NCBI RefSeq assembly: GCF_910586915.1
Contig: NZ_CAJULN010000019.1
Coordinates: 1 to 53,593 of the forward strand
Direction: 5' to 3'
Length of the DNA stretch: 53,593 nucleotides
DNA from: an uncultured Bacteroides sp.
GTDB taxonomy: Bacteria; Bacteroidota; Bacteroidia; Bacteroidales; Bacteroidaceae
Shown here: positions 42,323 through 52,635 of the stretch, piece by piece
Numbering within the stretch: the stretch's first letter is position 1
Layout of the letters: each line of letters opens with the position of its first letter
Program-made: the position numbers and the translations under genes
Notes under the pieces: model-generated
What the model saw: the letters and a program-made list of their open reading frames with translations, nothing else
Told to the model about the DNA's origin: nothing
The model's database searches: none

Positions 42323-43822
42323 TTATTTAACCAACTTTCCCCCATTGAAATCGAATCTGTCCGAAAGTGACAGTTTCGCAGCGAAATCGAATAAGGTAAG
42401 CCGACGTATCTTGTAATAATTCAGCCAGTAATTCTGTAAAGCGGAAATATAATTCCGTTGTGCCTGCTGTTGCCTGTTGAGTGAAAGAGTCAGGCTGTTT
42501 ATGTCGGCTTTGCCTATGATAAAGCGCTGCTTCGTCTCATTATAAGCAAGCACGGCCAAATCCAGCGCCTCTTCCGCGCTTACTATCAACTGCTGCTGGA
42601 TGTTGAACTCACTTACGGTCATAATCACTTCCTCTTCGATGCCAATCTCATCCTGACGTGCCGAAATCTTCACCACATTCAGATTATTGCGTGCCATATT
42701 ATACTTACCCTTACGCACTCCCCAATCCAGCAACGGAATGGAAACACTGATTGCCACCAAGTCCTGCTGCATCGGTTTGTAATAGACATCTCCGAAATTA
42801 TCCGCCACCTGGTTGAAACCGACACTTGCATTCACGCTGGCATTGAAACGTGATTCTTTCTTCGTCTTGTCCACATTCCGTTCCGCCTCCAATACGTTCT
42901 GCTTCAATTCCAACAACTGGGGATTGTTGCTCCTCCCCCAACTCAAAGCCTCGTCCACCGGAATCTCTATCATACCCGGACGGGACGGGAGTTGCAATTC
43001 GATTTGCGTATTCTTATCCAGATTGAGAAAAGAGGCCAAAGAAAACATCGCCCGTTTCAAGTCACTCGCCTTGTTCTGCAAAGTATTCTGTGCGTTGACA
43101 CGGTCGAGCTTCAAAGTCAGCAAATCCGCTTGTGAGATAGCTGCTATCCGATGGCGTTGCTGCCCGATGCGGTAGAGCGTATCCGTAGAAGCTAAATTGT
43201 CCTTTGCCAATTTATATTCCGCCTGCGCCATAGCAAGGGAAAAGAAGTAATTCGTGGCCGTCTCCGAAACCTTCTCCACATTATAAAGAAACTCCTTCTT
43301 CACGCGTTCATACTTCAACGGTTCTATTTTCCGCTCCCACTTGAAAGGATTGTATCCCACCAAGCTCTGCGAATATCCGAGCCTTATCGGGACACTGGTA
43401 AACTGTGTCACGCTATTACCTCCGAAACTGCGCATATAGGCAAGGTTTGACTCCAAGTAGAATGTACCTCCGGTGAGGTCGAGATTCTGTCTCACGGTCA
43501 GTCCCCCATAAGCATAATAGGATTGCTGCGTACGGTACACGTCCAAGTTCGTGTTCGAGTCATAACGTTTTGTGATGTCCCGGTTGTATTGTGCGGGAGT
43601 GAGGTCCAACGTCAGGCTGGGCAAGCGGTTTGCCTTATACGTCCGGTATTCCCAATAACCGGAAAGATACATATTTTGTGTGCGGAAGGCCTCCAACGAA
43701 CTGTCATTTGCCAAAGCAATTGTCTGGTTCAGATCCAGCACCAAATGCTTCTGTGCATATAGCGAAGAGACACCTACTCCCGACATGGCAGCTATTATAA
43801 AAAGTTTAGATAATATCTTCAT
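42323..43822 (-). CDS. outer-membrane efflux channel (TolC/OprM-like)
   Basis: A 499-residue protein with a signal peptide (KILSKLFIIAAMSGVGVSSL then YAQ) and two repeats of long amphipathic helices with beta-strands between, typical of the TolC fold (ALANDSSLEAFRTQN; later ALSWGRSNNPQLLELKQNV). It forms a trimeric channel for the RND pumps encoded on both sides. It follows the first pump by 18 bases. Confidence 0.88.
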   Translation of the reverse strand: MKILSKLFIIAAMSGVGVSSLYAQKHLVLDLNQTIALANDSSLEAFRTQNMYLSGYWEYRTYKANRLPSLTLDLTPAQYNRDITKRYDSNTNLDVYRTQQSYYAYGGLTVRQNLDLTGGTFYLESNLAYMRSFGGNSVTQFTSVPIRLGYSQSLVGYNPFKWERKIEPLKYERVKKEFLYNVEKVSETATNYFFSLAMAQAEYKLAKDNLASTDTLYRIGQQRHRIAAISQADLLTLKLDRVNAQNTLQNKASDLKRAMFSLASFLNLDKNTQIELQLPSRPGMIEIPVDEALSWGRSNNPQLLELKQNVLEAERNVDKTKKESRFNASVNASVGFNQVADNFGDVYYKPMQQDLVAISVSIPLLDWGVRKGKYNMARNNLNVVKISARQDEIGIEEEVIMTVSEFNIQQQLIVSAEEALDLAVLAYNETKQRFIIGKADINSLTLSLNRQQQAQRNYISALQNYWLNYYKIRRLTLFDFAAKLSLSDRFDFNGGKLVK

Positions 43823-43840
43823 AATTCAACTTGTTTTGTT

Positions 43841-46800
43841 CTATTTTTCCCGGTAAATAAACCAATAAAGCAATGGTATGACAAACAGACTCACCATCGT
43901 ACCTATCAACATGGTCCCTATCATGGCAATGGATAAGGGCTTTTGCAGTTCCGAACCCATATCCGACGAGAACAATAACGGGACCATCGCAAAAATCGTA
44001 GTCAGCGAAGTCATGATAATGGGGCGCAAACGCCTGCGTCCGGCTTCGTGGATGGCTTCCAGCAAGGGAACGCCGGCTTTACGCAACTCATTGATTGCAT
44101 CCAGTTTCAAGATAGAGTCATTGATGACGATACCACAGGTGACAATAAGTCCGATAGCCGACATCAGATTCAGCGTATGCCCGCAAAGCCAAAGCAACAA
44201 GAGAGCAAAGGCCACGTCGATAGGTATTTCCGCCAGGACAAGCAAAGGCTGTAGAAAACTCTCAAACTGCGCCGCAAGGATGAAATACATCAGCAACAGG
44301 GAAATCAGAAGTATCACCACCAATTCGTCCAGCATCTCCTTGTTGGAGAAAAAACTGCCGGAAAAGCCGACATCCCAGTCACCCGTATGTCCGGCTACCT
44401 GCTTCACCTCCTTTATCAGTTTGTCCGCATCGTGCACTTCATAAAAATCGAAAGGCACAAACTCGCCGTTGCGTCCGGCAGTAATGCTTTTCAGGTCTTC
44501 TGCAGGAGCCACCTTTACCAGTTCCCGGAGCGGGAGATATTCCACATTGCCCTTGTTATCCGGCTGTGTCTGTATCAAGGTCTCTTGCAATACCCTGTTC
44601 ACGGTCTTTTCATTTCCGGCAATATTAATCGGAAGATACTGCTGGTAAGAGTGCAGCATGGTCACACTGTTCTCACGGAAAGCCGTTTTCAGTATCCGGT
44701 AAAGCTCATTATAGGAAACACGGTAAAGCAGCAGTTTCTCCTTGTCGATACTCAGGTTCAACTGGTTTTCAAACGCGATACCCGTAGGATTTATTCCGGT
44801 TTCCGCTGCCAACTCCCGTTCCATTTTACGAATCGTTTCCGCTTCGGGCGCCTGTGTCCTGTTGCGGGCATAGAATTCGGCTACGATATCCGGCTCACCC
44901 GTCACAAACAGTTTCTCGAATACCGTCTCCGGCGGAGAGAAAGAGATGACAGAAAGCGGATAGTGTTCTTTCAATCTCCGATATATCTCCTGCTGCAAAG
45001 GGACAATCTCGCCGGGGGTCTCCGTCCGAAAATAGAGTTCGGCTTCGGAAGACGAAAGTTCCCTCTCCCGGTTCAGGATAAAGTCCTGCCTGCCGACAGA
45101 AGCCGTCTGTTCAAGCGACCGTCCGTCAAGTTCTTTAAAAAGTGTGTCCACACGTTTTCTGTTTTCATCTACATGGATATTTTCATTCCATTCTACACGT
45201 ACTATCAGTTCGTTTTCTTCGATATCGGGCATCCGCTCTTTGCCAATAAAGAAAAAGAAGAATACGCAAAGCGGAATGGAAATGGCACAAAAAAGCACAC
45301 TGAACGTTTTATGACAGAACACCCAGTCGACACCAGCGTCATAGAAACGATCGAGCATATGGTCTTTTATCGGATTATTGAATTTAAAGGAGAGCCACTT
45401 CCATTTCCGGACACGGAGACCTGCCCGATAGACTAATAGATAGAGCACAGGAAGAAGCATGATACCTGTAAAATAAGAGACCATCAGCCCTACTGTAACG
45501 GAGAAGGCCTGGTCATAGAAAATAGCTCCGGCAATACCGCTCATAAAAATCAGGGGACCGAAAACGGAGATGGTAGTCAGCGAAGAGCTCAACATGGGCG
45601 TCACCACTTCACTCGTGCCCGTGATACAAGCACGTCGCAGGGAATATCCGCGTTCGCAGTACTGCGAAATGTTCTCGGTGACAATAATCGAACTGTCAAT
45701 CATCATTCCCAAAGCAAGAATCAATCCTGCAAGAGAGATGATATTCAATGACATATTGCATAGGTAAAAGAATACGAAACTGATTACAATGGAAACCACC
45801 ATGCTGAGTCCGATGACCAACGGAGATTTCACATCACCCAAAAACAGGACTGCCACCAGGCAGATAAAAAGAAAGCCCAAAGAAAGATTCTGCCTGAGAT
45901 TGGAGATTGTGTAGTCCAGCAGTTCCGTCTGATTACGGCTGATACTGAAATCAATGTCCGGATACATCTGCCGGAAATACTCCATCGTCCCTACCAAAGA
46001 ACGTTTCATCTTGTCCATGTTCTCGTCCGCCTGCTTAATGACAGCAAGTGTCACCGCACGCTTTCCGTCCGAAAGGGATACCCCTTTTTCCTTCACCGGT
46101 ACGACACCCACCTTGCAGAAATCCTTCAACTGTACAATGCGGTCGTTCTTACGCAGATAAATATTTTCCACATCTTCCGCCGTGCGCAACAATGTCGAAA
46201 ATTTGATATTGTATTCGTAGTATCCGTCGCGCACCGTCATACTGCCCGGCTCCACATTATTGGACGACAAGGCCGATTCGATATCCGCAATGGTAAGCCC
46301 CATCATGGCAAGTTTGTCCTCATCGGGTACAATCTGCACCTGGCGTTCCACCAGTCCGGTCACGTCTACCATAGCCACCTCTTCGAGTTGCTCTATCCTG
46401 CGCTTGATGACCGATTCGGCAAACTCGCACAATTCAAGGAAAGCGTGTTCTCCCGTTGCACAATAAGCACTGTCATTCTTCAAGGTCAGATTGAGGTAGA
46501 ACACGGGAATGTCCGTTGCACTCGCCTTGACGACTTTCGGGCGTTCCGTCTCTTTGGGAAGATAGTTCATTGCAGCATCTATCTTCTCATTGACTTCAAT
46601 AAAAGCAAGATCCGTATTCGTGCCATAATCGAAAGACAAACGGATAATACCTGCCCCGTCTCTCGATTCGCTATGGATATCCTTCAAGGTAGAGACCTGA
46701 ATCAGTTGGCTGCGCAAAGGTTTTACAATCGTGTTTTCCAATTCGCGTGCAGATGTATTGGCGGCAGATACCTGTACGGTAATCTCCGGGATGGCAATAT

Positions 46801-46909
46801 CCGGAAGCAACGATACCGGCAATGTGGAACAGGTCACCAGGCCGATTATAAAACAAGCGGTGAACGCCATCAATACGGCAATAGGACGTTGGATTAAAAA
46901 TTTTATCAT
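43841..46909 (-). CDS. RND-family efflux pump, first pump of the operon
   Basis: A 1022-residue inner-membrane RND pump, start MIKFLIQRPIAVLMAFTACF. The helix-4 relay is LGMMIDSSIIVTENI (one Asp, followed by Ser), the helix-10/11 region is VTCGIVINDSILKLDAI, and the periplasmic domain ends are typical (PLRSQLIQVSTLKDIHSES). It follows the adaptor by 28 bases and is coupled to the outer-membrane channel. Substrate not evident. Confidence 0.9.
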   Translation of the reverse strand: MIKFLIQRPIAVLMAFTACFIIGLVTCSTLPVSLLPDIAIPEITVQVSAANTSARELENTIVKPLRSQLIQVSTLKDIHSESRDGAGIIRLSFDYGTNTDLAFIEVNEKIDAAMNYLPKETERPKVVKASATDIPVFYLNLTLKNDSAYCATGEHAFLELCEFAESVIKRRIEQLEEVAMVDVTGLVERQVQIVPDEDKLAMMGLTIADIESALSSNNVEPGSMTVRDGYYEYNIKFSTLLRTAEDVENIYLRKNDRIVQLKDFCKVGVVPVKEKGVSLSDGKRAVTLAVIKQADENMDKMKRSLVGTMEYFRQMYPDIDFSISRNQTELLDYTISNLRQNLSLGFLFICLVAVLFLGDVKSPLVIGLSMVVSIVISFVFFYLCNMSLNIISLAGLILALGMMIDSSIIVTENISQYCERGYSLRRACITGTSEVVTPMLSSSLTTISVFGPLIFMSGIAGAIFYDQAFSVTVGLMVSYFTGIMLLPVLYLLVYRAGLRVRKWKWLSFKFNNPIKDHMLDRFYDAGVDWVFCHKTFSVLFCAISIPLCVFFFFFIGKERMPDIEENELIVRVEWNENIHVDENRKRVDTLFKELDGRSLEQTASVGRQDFILNRERELSSSEAELYFRTETPGEIVPLQQEIYRRLKEHYPLSVISFSPPETVFEKLFVTGEPDIVAEFYARNRTQAPEAETIRKMERELAAETGINPTGIAFENQLNLSIDKEKLLLYRVSYNELYRILKTAFRENSVTMLHSYQQYLPINIAGNEKTVNRVLQETLIQTQPDNKGNVEYLPLRELVKVAPAEDLKSITAGRNGEFVPFDFYEVHDADKLIKEVKQVAGHTGDWDVGFSGSFFSNKEMLDELVVILLISLLLMYFILAAQFESFLQPLLVLAEIPIDVAFALLLLWLCGHTLNLMSAIGLIVTCGIVINDSILKLDAINELRKAGVPLLEAIHEAGRRRLRPIIMTSLTTIFAMVPLLFSSDMGSELQKPLSIAMIGTMLIGTMVSLFVIPLLYWFIYREK

Positions 46910-46937
46910 GCTGACTTTAGTTTTCCGTACCTTTTGA

Positions 46938-48032
46938 TTATCTTATATCTACTTCCGCCTCGTGTGCCAGATTCAAATTTCCGGTCACAATAATCGTATC
47001 TCCTTCCAACAGACCATCTTCCACACCCTTCTGAGACTTATCGGAAACAATATATTCCGTTGCATTCTCCAATCCCGTGTACACATAATTCCATACAGCC
47101 CTGCCTTCTTTCAGTGTAAACACTACCTGCTTGCCCGAACGCAGCACCACAGCCGTTTTGGGAATTACCAACTGCTCGCCCAAGTTCCGCCGGACATTGA
47201 CCCTTACATTCATACCACTGAACAACTTGCCTTCACCATTTACATCCGCCTTCACCTTCACCATTCCGTTGGCATCCACCAACGGATTGATTTCGGATAC
47301 ACTGCCGGCAAATGAACTTCCTCCGGCATAAGGAGTGACCGTCACTCTATCCCCCTTTTTAATAAAGGCGAGTTCGTTCTCCAACACGGTAAATTCAGCT
47401 TCCAGCCCTTTGCTGTCAAGAACCGTACAGAATACTTCCGAGGTATTGGCAGGATTATACGATTTCGAGAAAAGATTAGCCACCACCCCATCAAAAGGCG
47501 CAGTAAGTGTAGCGTGTTCCATCTCCCTTTTAGTCAGTTCGTACTGAGATTTCGACTGCTCGTAACCGCTCTTCACCTTCGCAATCTTCAGGGTCTCCGC
47601 AGGAACCTTGCTGAAATCGTCCGGCGTATATCCCTGTCCGATAAGCACGTCTTTCAGTTCGAGCTCGGCTTTCAACAAAGCATCTTCCGCCTGAGACAAA
47701 TTCTGCTCCAAGCGAAACTTGTCGAGTTCTGCCAACTTCTGCCCTTTGCGGACACGGTCGCCATTCTTCACATAAATATGTGCAATGACTTCGCTCGTTT
47801 CAAAGCGCAAATCGGCTTTTCTACGGGCATTCACCTTGCCGTTGCTTACCAGTTCATGGTCAAAGTTACGCTTCTTCAATATCTGGATGGAAACCTCATT
47901 CTTCATTTGTGGAAGGACGGTGGAAACTCCTTTGTCCGATTCATCCGCTTCTTTGCTACCGGAGCAGGAAATCATTCCGATAGAGGCAAGACAACAGCCT
48001 AATAAGATACAAGATAAGTTGTGTTGTTTCAT
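46938..48032 (-). CDS. RND efflux membrane-fusion (adaptor) lipoprotein
   Basis: A 364-residue periplasmic adaptor with lipoprotein signal (IGMISC, Cys23), lipoyl half-motifs (EVIAHIYVKNGDRVRKGQKL and ATLTAPFDGVVANLF) around an alpha-hairpin (about 105-165) and beta-barrel and membrane-proximal domains. First gene of the RND operon; a -7 box TATATTTG lies at 48060-48053. It links the inner-membrane pumps to the TolC-like channel. Confidence 0.9.
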   Translation of the reverse strand: MKQHNLSCILLGCCLASIGMISCSGSKEADESDKGVSTVLPQMKNEVSIQILKKRNFDHELVSNGKVNARRKADLRFETSEVIAHIYVKNGDRVRKGQKLAELDKFRLEQNLSQAEDALLKAELELKDVLIGQGYTPDDFSKVPAETLKIAKVKSGYEQSKSQYELTKREMEHATLTAPFDGVVANLFSKSYNPANTSEVFCTVLDSKGLEAEFTVLENELAFIKKGDRVTVTPYAGGSSFAGSVSEINPLVDANGMVKVKADVNGEGKLFSGMNVRVNVRRNLGEQLVIPKTAVVLRSGKQVVFTLKEGRAVWNYVYTGLENATEYIVSDKSQKGVEDGLLEGDTIIVTGNLNLAHEAEVDIR

Positions 48033-48052
48033 GGTTATTATTTTTTAATTGC

Positions 48053-48060
48053 CAAATATA
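48053..48060 (-). promoter_or_regulatory. -7 box of the RND efflux operon
   Basis: Minus strand TATATTTG matches TAnnTTTG, about 20 bases upstream of the adaptor ATG. No clear TTTG at -33. Confidence 0.45.
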
Positions 48061-48066
48061 AATCTT

Positions 48067-49679
48067 TTATTTTTCATTTTCGTCATTTAATTCCCTTTTT
48101 AATATCATTTTTTCTATTTCTTCCCTCATTTCTCTTACAGCCGTCGATTGCACCTTCGATTCTTTCGTCAATACAACCTCCGCCGTACGTCTCATTTTTT
48201 CGGGTTGCAAATAACCTGGTTCGGCATAAAGTTTCGTCAAAAGATAATACGAGTAAATGCGTCCCGGAAGGCGGTGGATGGAGCGCAGCAAGTATCTTTC
48301 GGCTTTTTCATATTCGCCCAACGACTGGTAATTCTTACCGATAACGTTCAGAATCATGGGGTCGCAACTAATCTGTTCCGCTTCTTTCAGTACGCCGTTG
48401 GATAGCTCATATTCCTTCAGTTGATGCGGCATCGCCCATATTCAAACAAAAAACGGGGACGGTCTTTTAAAAGCGGATATAGTTTTTCGTACTCTTCTTT
48501 TGCATTGCCATAGGCTCCGATACCATACAGCATTTTGCATTGTGTCCATTTCCGGCAAGCCTCATATGCATTGTGCCGTACCAGCCACACGCCCGACACA
48601 CCAACCACAAGCCCCAACAACAGCAACCATCTACGCGAACACTCTAAAAAGCAGGCTGCCAAAAGGAGAACACAAGCAGCGAAAGCACTCCTCCACAGAG
48701 CCCGATACGCTTCCGCCTGACTCCCCGATGCAAACATACACCAATCGCCGCCAGCATAAGCAATAAGGCGGGCACCCCGTACTCTACTGCCACCCGCAAG
48801 TATTCATTGAATGCATACTCCGGACTGCCTGCCACCCGCTCTTCATCTTCCGTATATGTTCCTCGGGCAAAAATAATCCTCCTGCGACTGTCCGTAGGCG
48901 GATACAAAGTTGCCGGCACCATGCCCGACAAGCGGTTCGCGAGCAACGGCAAGGCTGCTTATCTTCCACATAAACCACCGTCCTTTGGCAGAATCTTCTT
49001 TCATATAATAAATAGCGGAACTGCCTGCCGCCAAAACTGCAGCAATCAACAATCCGGCAAACACCACTTTTGTCCGATGAGCCTGCCAAGCGTTCCGCAA
49101 CCGTGCACCCCACGAATAATGCATTCCACCTACAAAGCCCCCCGAACATAGAGCGGCCAACCACGCCGAACGGCTCATACCTGCCGGAAGTACGCAGAGA
49201 AAAAGACACAACACTTCGGCAGAAAGATAATATCCTATCCGTCGCTTCCAAGTGTTCCGACTCGTCGCACCAATCCACAACCATTCGTACAAAGCCATCG
49301 GAAACGCCAACGCCAGATAACCGGAATAGGGACCGGGGTTGTAAAAAGACCCTGTCGCCGCATACAGCGAATGATTGGAAGAGCCCAAACCGTAAATCTG
49401 GCACAATCCCAAGACGGCTTCAACTCCTCCCATCAGGATAATTCCCCAGATTACTGCATCATGAAAAACGCCCGTTCTTTTGACAGACAGCAGAGCCGAC
49501 AGCCATATACATATGGCAAACAACACCGCTCCCCATCCACACCACAGCCATTGATAGGATACATCGCCGGCAGGAATGGCAGAAGAATAAGCACAAACAG
49601 TACTCAACAACCCTATTGTCCCTACAAACATCAACATAGCAGATGCATCGTTTCGCAGTTGCCTACTTTCTATCTTCAT
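48067..49679 (-). pseudogene. O-antigen-ligase-like/TPR membrane protein, three frame disruptions
   Basis: From ATG 49679 the frame reads a polytopic protein with the segment GSFYNPGPYSGYLALAFPMA found in Bacteroides O-antigen-ligase family proteins, until a frameshift in an A5 run (48869-48873); removing one base joins SQEDYF to ARGTYTEDEERVAGSPEY. A second break, probably a deletion, lies near 48660-48740, joining LLVFS to LLLAACFLECSRRW. A third, near 48425-48432, joins FLFEYGRC to HQLKEYELS, where the TPR region begins (GKNYQSLGEYEKAERYLLRS). The gene overlaps the signal peptidase stop (ATGA) and ends the second NVEALA-type cluster. Ancestral length near 520-550 residues. Confidence 0.85.
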
Positions 49680-50341
49680 ATCTTTTTAAACATTCGTGAC
49701 CACCTAACTTTACCACTCTCCTTATCCCGAGAAAACCAAATAAATCGCCCTACGCCCAAAATAAAGTCTTCCGGCAACATTCCCCAAAAGCGGGAATCGT
49801 AAGAATCAAAGTAATTGTCGCCACACATAAAATAATAGTTATTCCGGAACCGATAAGAATGAATCACGGAATCACCTAACAGCACCATACGTCCCGAACG
49901 GACAAGTCGCGTCCCCGTTTCGTATTCTATGCACTTGCGGTAATTTTCATAATTCGTCGAATCAATCGGCAGCTCTTCTCCCGCACAAGGAAGATAGATG
50001 CGGGATTTACCGGCGTCCCATTCCCATGTATATGTCTCTCCCGGAACACCCACACAACGTTTGCAATAAAACACTTTCGATTCGAGTTTCATCCGATCAA
50101 CATCAGAAGAGTAAGGAAAATTGAAAACAACTACATCTCCTTTTCGTACCTTGTGGATGCCCTCTTCGCGACGAATGGAAAAATGACCGCAACTATCTTC
50201 TTCCCATATCCTACGCCCCGGTATCTGCAAGGAGGTAATGATATAATCACCTCCAAGCAAAGTGGGAGACATCGAACAGGTTGGTATCACGCACGAAGCG
50301 AATAAATACAAACGTGCCAATACATAGCATTGGAATAGCAC
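49676..50341 (-). CDS. signal peptidase I (S26) of the NVEALA-type cluster, doubtful start
   Basis: The catalytic residues are present: Ser23 in TCSMSPTLLGGD, the general-base Lys94 in YCKRCVGVPGE, and box E as GDNYFDSYDSRFWG. The GTG at 50341 is the first possible start in this frame, but only a short hydrophobic part then precedes the Ser motif. An ATG at 50395, overlapping the DUF1573 stop, is in the same frame and would add a better membrane anchor (MINIIFF, then KITQSLLVLFVLF), but a TAA at 50374-50372 interrupts it. The gene may thus be damaged. It is 4 bases from the O-antigen-ligase-like gene. A dedicated peptidase beside leader-peptide clusters suggests leader processing. Confidence 0.8.
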   Translation of the reverse strand: MLFQCYVLARLYLFASCVIPTCSMSPTLLGGDYIITSLQIPGRRIWEEDSCGHFSIRREEGIHKVRKGDVVVFNFPYSSDVDRMKLESKVFYCKRCVGVPGETYTWEWDAGKSRIYLPCAGEELPIDSTNYENYRKCIEYETGTRLVRSGRMVLLGDSVIHSYRFRNNYYFMCGDNYFDSYDSRFWGMLPEDFILGVGRFIWFSRDKESGKVRWSRMFKKI

Positions 50342-50387
50342 GAATAGTACTAATAGCGATTGGGTGATTTTTTAAAAAAAAATAATG

Positions 50388-51275
50388 TTAATCATCTATC
50401 CTCTCTACAACATCTGCTTTTATCTTCAACCTGATAGGAATATTCGATTGATTGTGGGAAACAACAATTGTTTTTGAAGTATATCCCAAATTATCAGGAT
50501 TAAACTCTACCATCAAACTTGACATTTTCCCAGAATGCAAAGGCTCTTTTCTCCACTTAGACACCAAACACCCACATGAAGTTTTAACATCATTAATGAC
50601 CAGCAAATCATTGGTGGTATTAGTATATATAAATTCAATTTCATATCTCTGTCCTTTTACTACCGTACCCAAATCCTTGTTCTTCTCATCAAAGATATCA
50701 GTATCCCTCTTTTCTTCCAACATGACAAAAGCCTGTTCCAAATATTCTTTAAAAATTTCCGGATATTGTAGCGAAGAAGAAAAGAAATATCTACCCTTCA
50801 AATCCCTATCCATTAGAAACAAATAAGGATTACCCTATTTCTCATATTGTGACGATAACATATCCGAATCATTCATCGGAACAAAATATATAGGAAAAGA
50901 AATACCGTATTTCTTTGGGGCAAGATGTAACATACGCATATTGTTATAACTTGCCAAACCTATGATATGATTTCCGACTTTTGACTCACGAATCAAGTCT
51001 ATAGAAGACTTGATACAATTCTCGCAGTTAAGTTCGCTAAATCTAAACACTAAACAAGGTTTTGCAAAAATGCTATCCATTCGATACGACTTCCCCGATA
51101 TATCTTTCACCATATAATAGGATGGGAAGGCAATTTCCTTTGTCTGAAAAAGACTCGACACCATATAGCCGACTGCATCGTGAGAAAGTCCACTACACTC
51201 TTTGTTACCAATACATCCCCCTATACAAACAAGGAAAGGAATATATACTAATATCTGTTTTATTACAACTTTCAT
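50388..51275 (-). pseudogene. thioredoxin-DUF1573 lipoprotein, split by an in-frame TAG
   Basis: From ATG 51275 a lipoprotein signal (lipobox IGGC, Cys21) leads into a thioredoxin-like domain with Cys84 and Cys87 (NCENC). The frame stops at TAG 50837-50835 after SSQYEK and continues directly behind it (GNPYLFLMDRDLKGRYFF), through the end of the thioredoxin domain to a complete DUF1573 domain with TSCGC. No base needs to be added or removed, so it is one nonsense mutation. The ATG overlaps the propeller stop (ATGA). Product class: envelope thioredoxin-like lipoprotein of unknown role. Confidence 0.85.
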
Positions 51276-52462
51276 TTCAACTTTGCTCTAATAATAACCG
51301 GATTGTCAAATTCTTGCATATTTTCGCACAGCTCACTCAAACAGGAAGAGAGTTGCTTTCGTCTTTGCTTTTCCTTCAATAGCCCCGGCTCTTCCAACAG
51401 ATACACATACTTTTCGTCGACAGAAGCAAGGGTAACGGACAATGTATTCTGATTGAAATCATCCAACAGGAAATAACCGGGATTATGAATAGAATCATCT
51501 TTCTTATCCACATAAGCCAATGCTATCAAACCTCTGGAATAATTGAAAAACAGATAATTCTCATTCTCATAAAAAGCACCGAATAAACTGGTATATTCTC
51601 CTTCCTTCTCGGCTTCTTTCATTCTTCTCAAATCGATGCTTTCATTAAACGAAGGAACATAAGTATTGGTAGTAAATTCGATGCGGTAACGGGGAATCAA
51701 ATTGCCGAGACTGTCAATCTCATAAACCGCAGGGCACAAAAATTCAGTCAAAAGAATCTTGTCTTTATAATAGGTGAAATTGTTGGAAGATAACGGAACA
51801 TTCAGAAAATCTTTATTATACTCGTATTTGAAATGTTGATTGCACACATTCCCGTCATTCAGCGTCACATACCGATACGACTCAGGAAAGATATCTTCAT
51901 ATAACTGTCTATTGGGAAGTCTGCCCAAGTAACAGTATTTCCAGTCCCCTTTGGCTGCAAAAGACGACATCAGGAAAGGGATTTCGGATTTCTTTACCAA
52001 TTCCCCACCGGTTGTATATTCATAAAGAGTCTGTGCCCTGTCAGAGTAAATCATCAAATTCCCGTTTTCTCTATTCAAAGTAAAGTCACTTATGTTCAAA
52101 TATTCACTTGGTCCTTCTCCCTGCCTGTTGACTCTATATTGGAAACTGCCGTCTTGAGCAAAACAGAAGATTGTCTCTGAAAGTTTATCCCAAATATAAT
52201 ACAAATCGTTCCAAACAATCAGACGGGTTATTTCACCAATCAGGATGCTATCCGCCGTCTGCAAAGGAATGTATTCCACTCCGTCTGCAAATGCAGAGAT
52301 TTTCCCCGGCTCCTTTCTGTTGATATTATCAGGATTCATGGTAATGACTTGACACAAAGAGTCATTAACTATCGTGCTTTGTAATGCCGCATTCTTTTTG
52401 CAAGATATCATGGGCACAACAAACATAAAAACACATACTAATGTTTTCGTTATTTTATACAT
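51272..52462 (-). CDS. 6-bladed beta-propeller lipoprotein, second cluster (intact)
   Basis: A 396-residue protein with a lipoprotein signal (VVPMISC, Cys21) and a propeller plan like the gene at 8125-9273: VEYIPLQTADSILIGEITRL near the start, QGEGPSEYLNISDFTLNREN, then further strand pairs such as YVYLLEEP. It is the first intact gene of the second cluster, downstream of the shared leader block at 52551-52635. Function unknown. Confidence 0.82.
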   Translation of the reverse strand: MYKITKTLVCVFMFVVPMISCKKNAALQSTIVNDSLCQVITMNPDNINRKEPGKISAFADGVEYIPLQTADSILIGEITRLIVWNDLYYIWDKLSETIFCFAQDGSFQYRVNRQGEGPSEYLNISDFTLNRENGNLMIYSDRAQTLYEYTTGGELVKKSEIPFLMSSFAAKGDWKYCYLGRLPNRQLYEDIFPESYRYVTLNDGNVCNQHFKYEYNKDFLNVPLSSNNFTYYKDKILLTEFLCPAVYEIDSLGNLIPRYRIEFTTNTYVPSFNESIDLRRMKEAEKEGEYTSLFGAFYENENYLFFNYSRGLIALAYVDKKDDSIHNPGYFLLDDFNQNTLSVTLASVDEKYVYLLEEPGLLKEKQRRKQLSSCLSELCENMQEFDNPVIIRAKLK

Positions 52463-52550
52463 ACAGTTCTATTATTTAAATTTACACCTTACCTACTTAT
52501 TGTAAAAATCGACAAGATTAACATCAAAATTAATTCTGCCAACCACTTCT

Positions 52551-52635
52551 GTATCTATCCTTTCAACAGAACAAGGCAATCATTTGCCAATTTCATTCTT
52601 AATGTCTACTTTTGTATTCAAATACCTCCTTTCTT
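52551..52635 (-). promoter_or_regulatory. shared leader/promoter block, second cluster
   Basis: Plus-strand gtatctatcctttcaac (52551-52567) is identical to 9622-9638, and acctcctttctt (52624-52635) is identical to 9689-9700. Sequence between them is only partly similar. A perfect 11-bp inverted repeat, gaatggacgat / atcgtccattc (52653-52663, 52685-52695), lies just upstream and may terminate earlier transcripts. No NVEALA gene is present between this block and the propeller. The rest of 52463-52972 holds only array E and no gene I can support. Confidence 0.6.
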
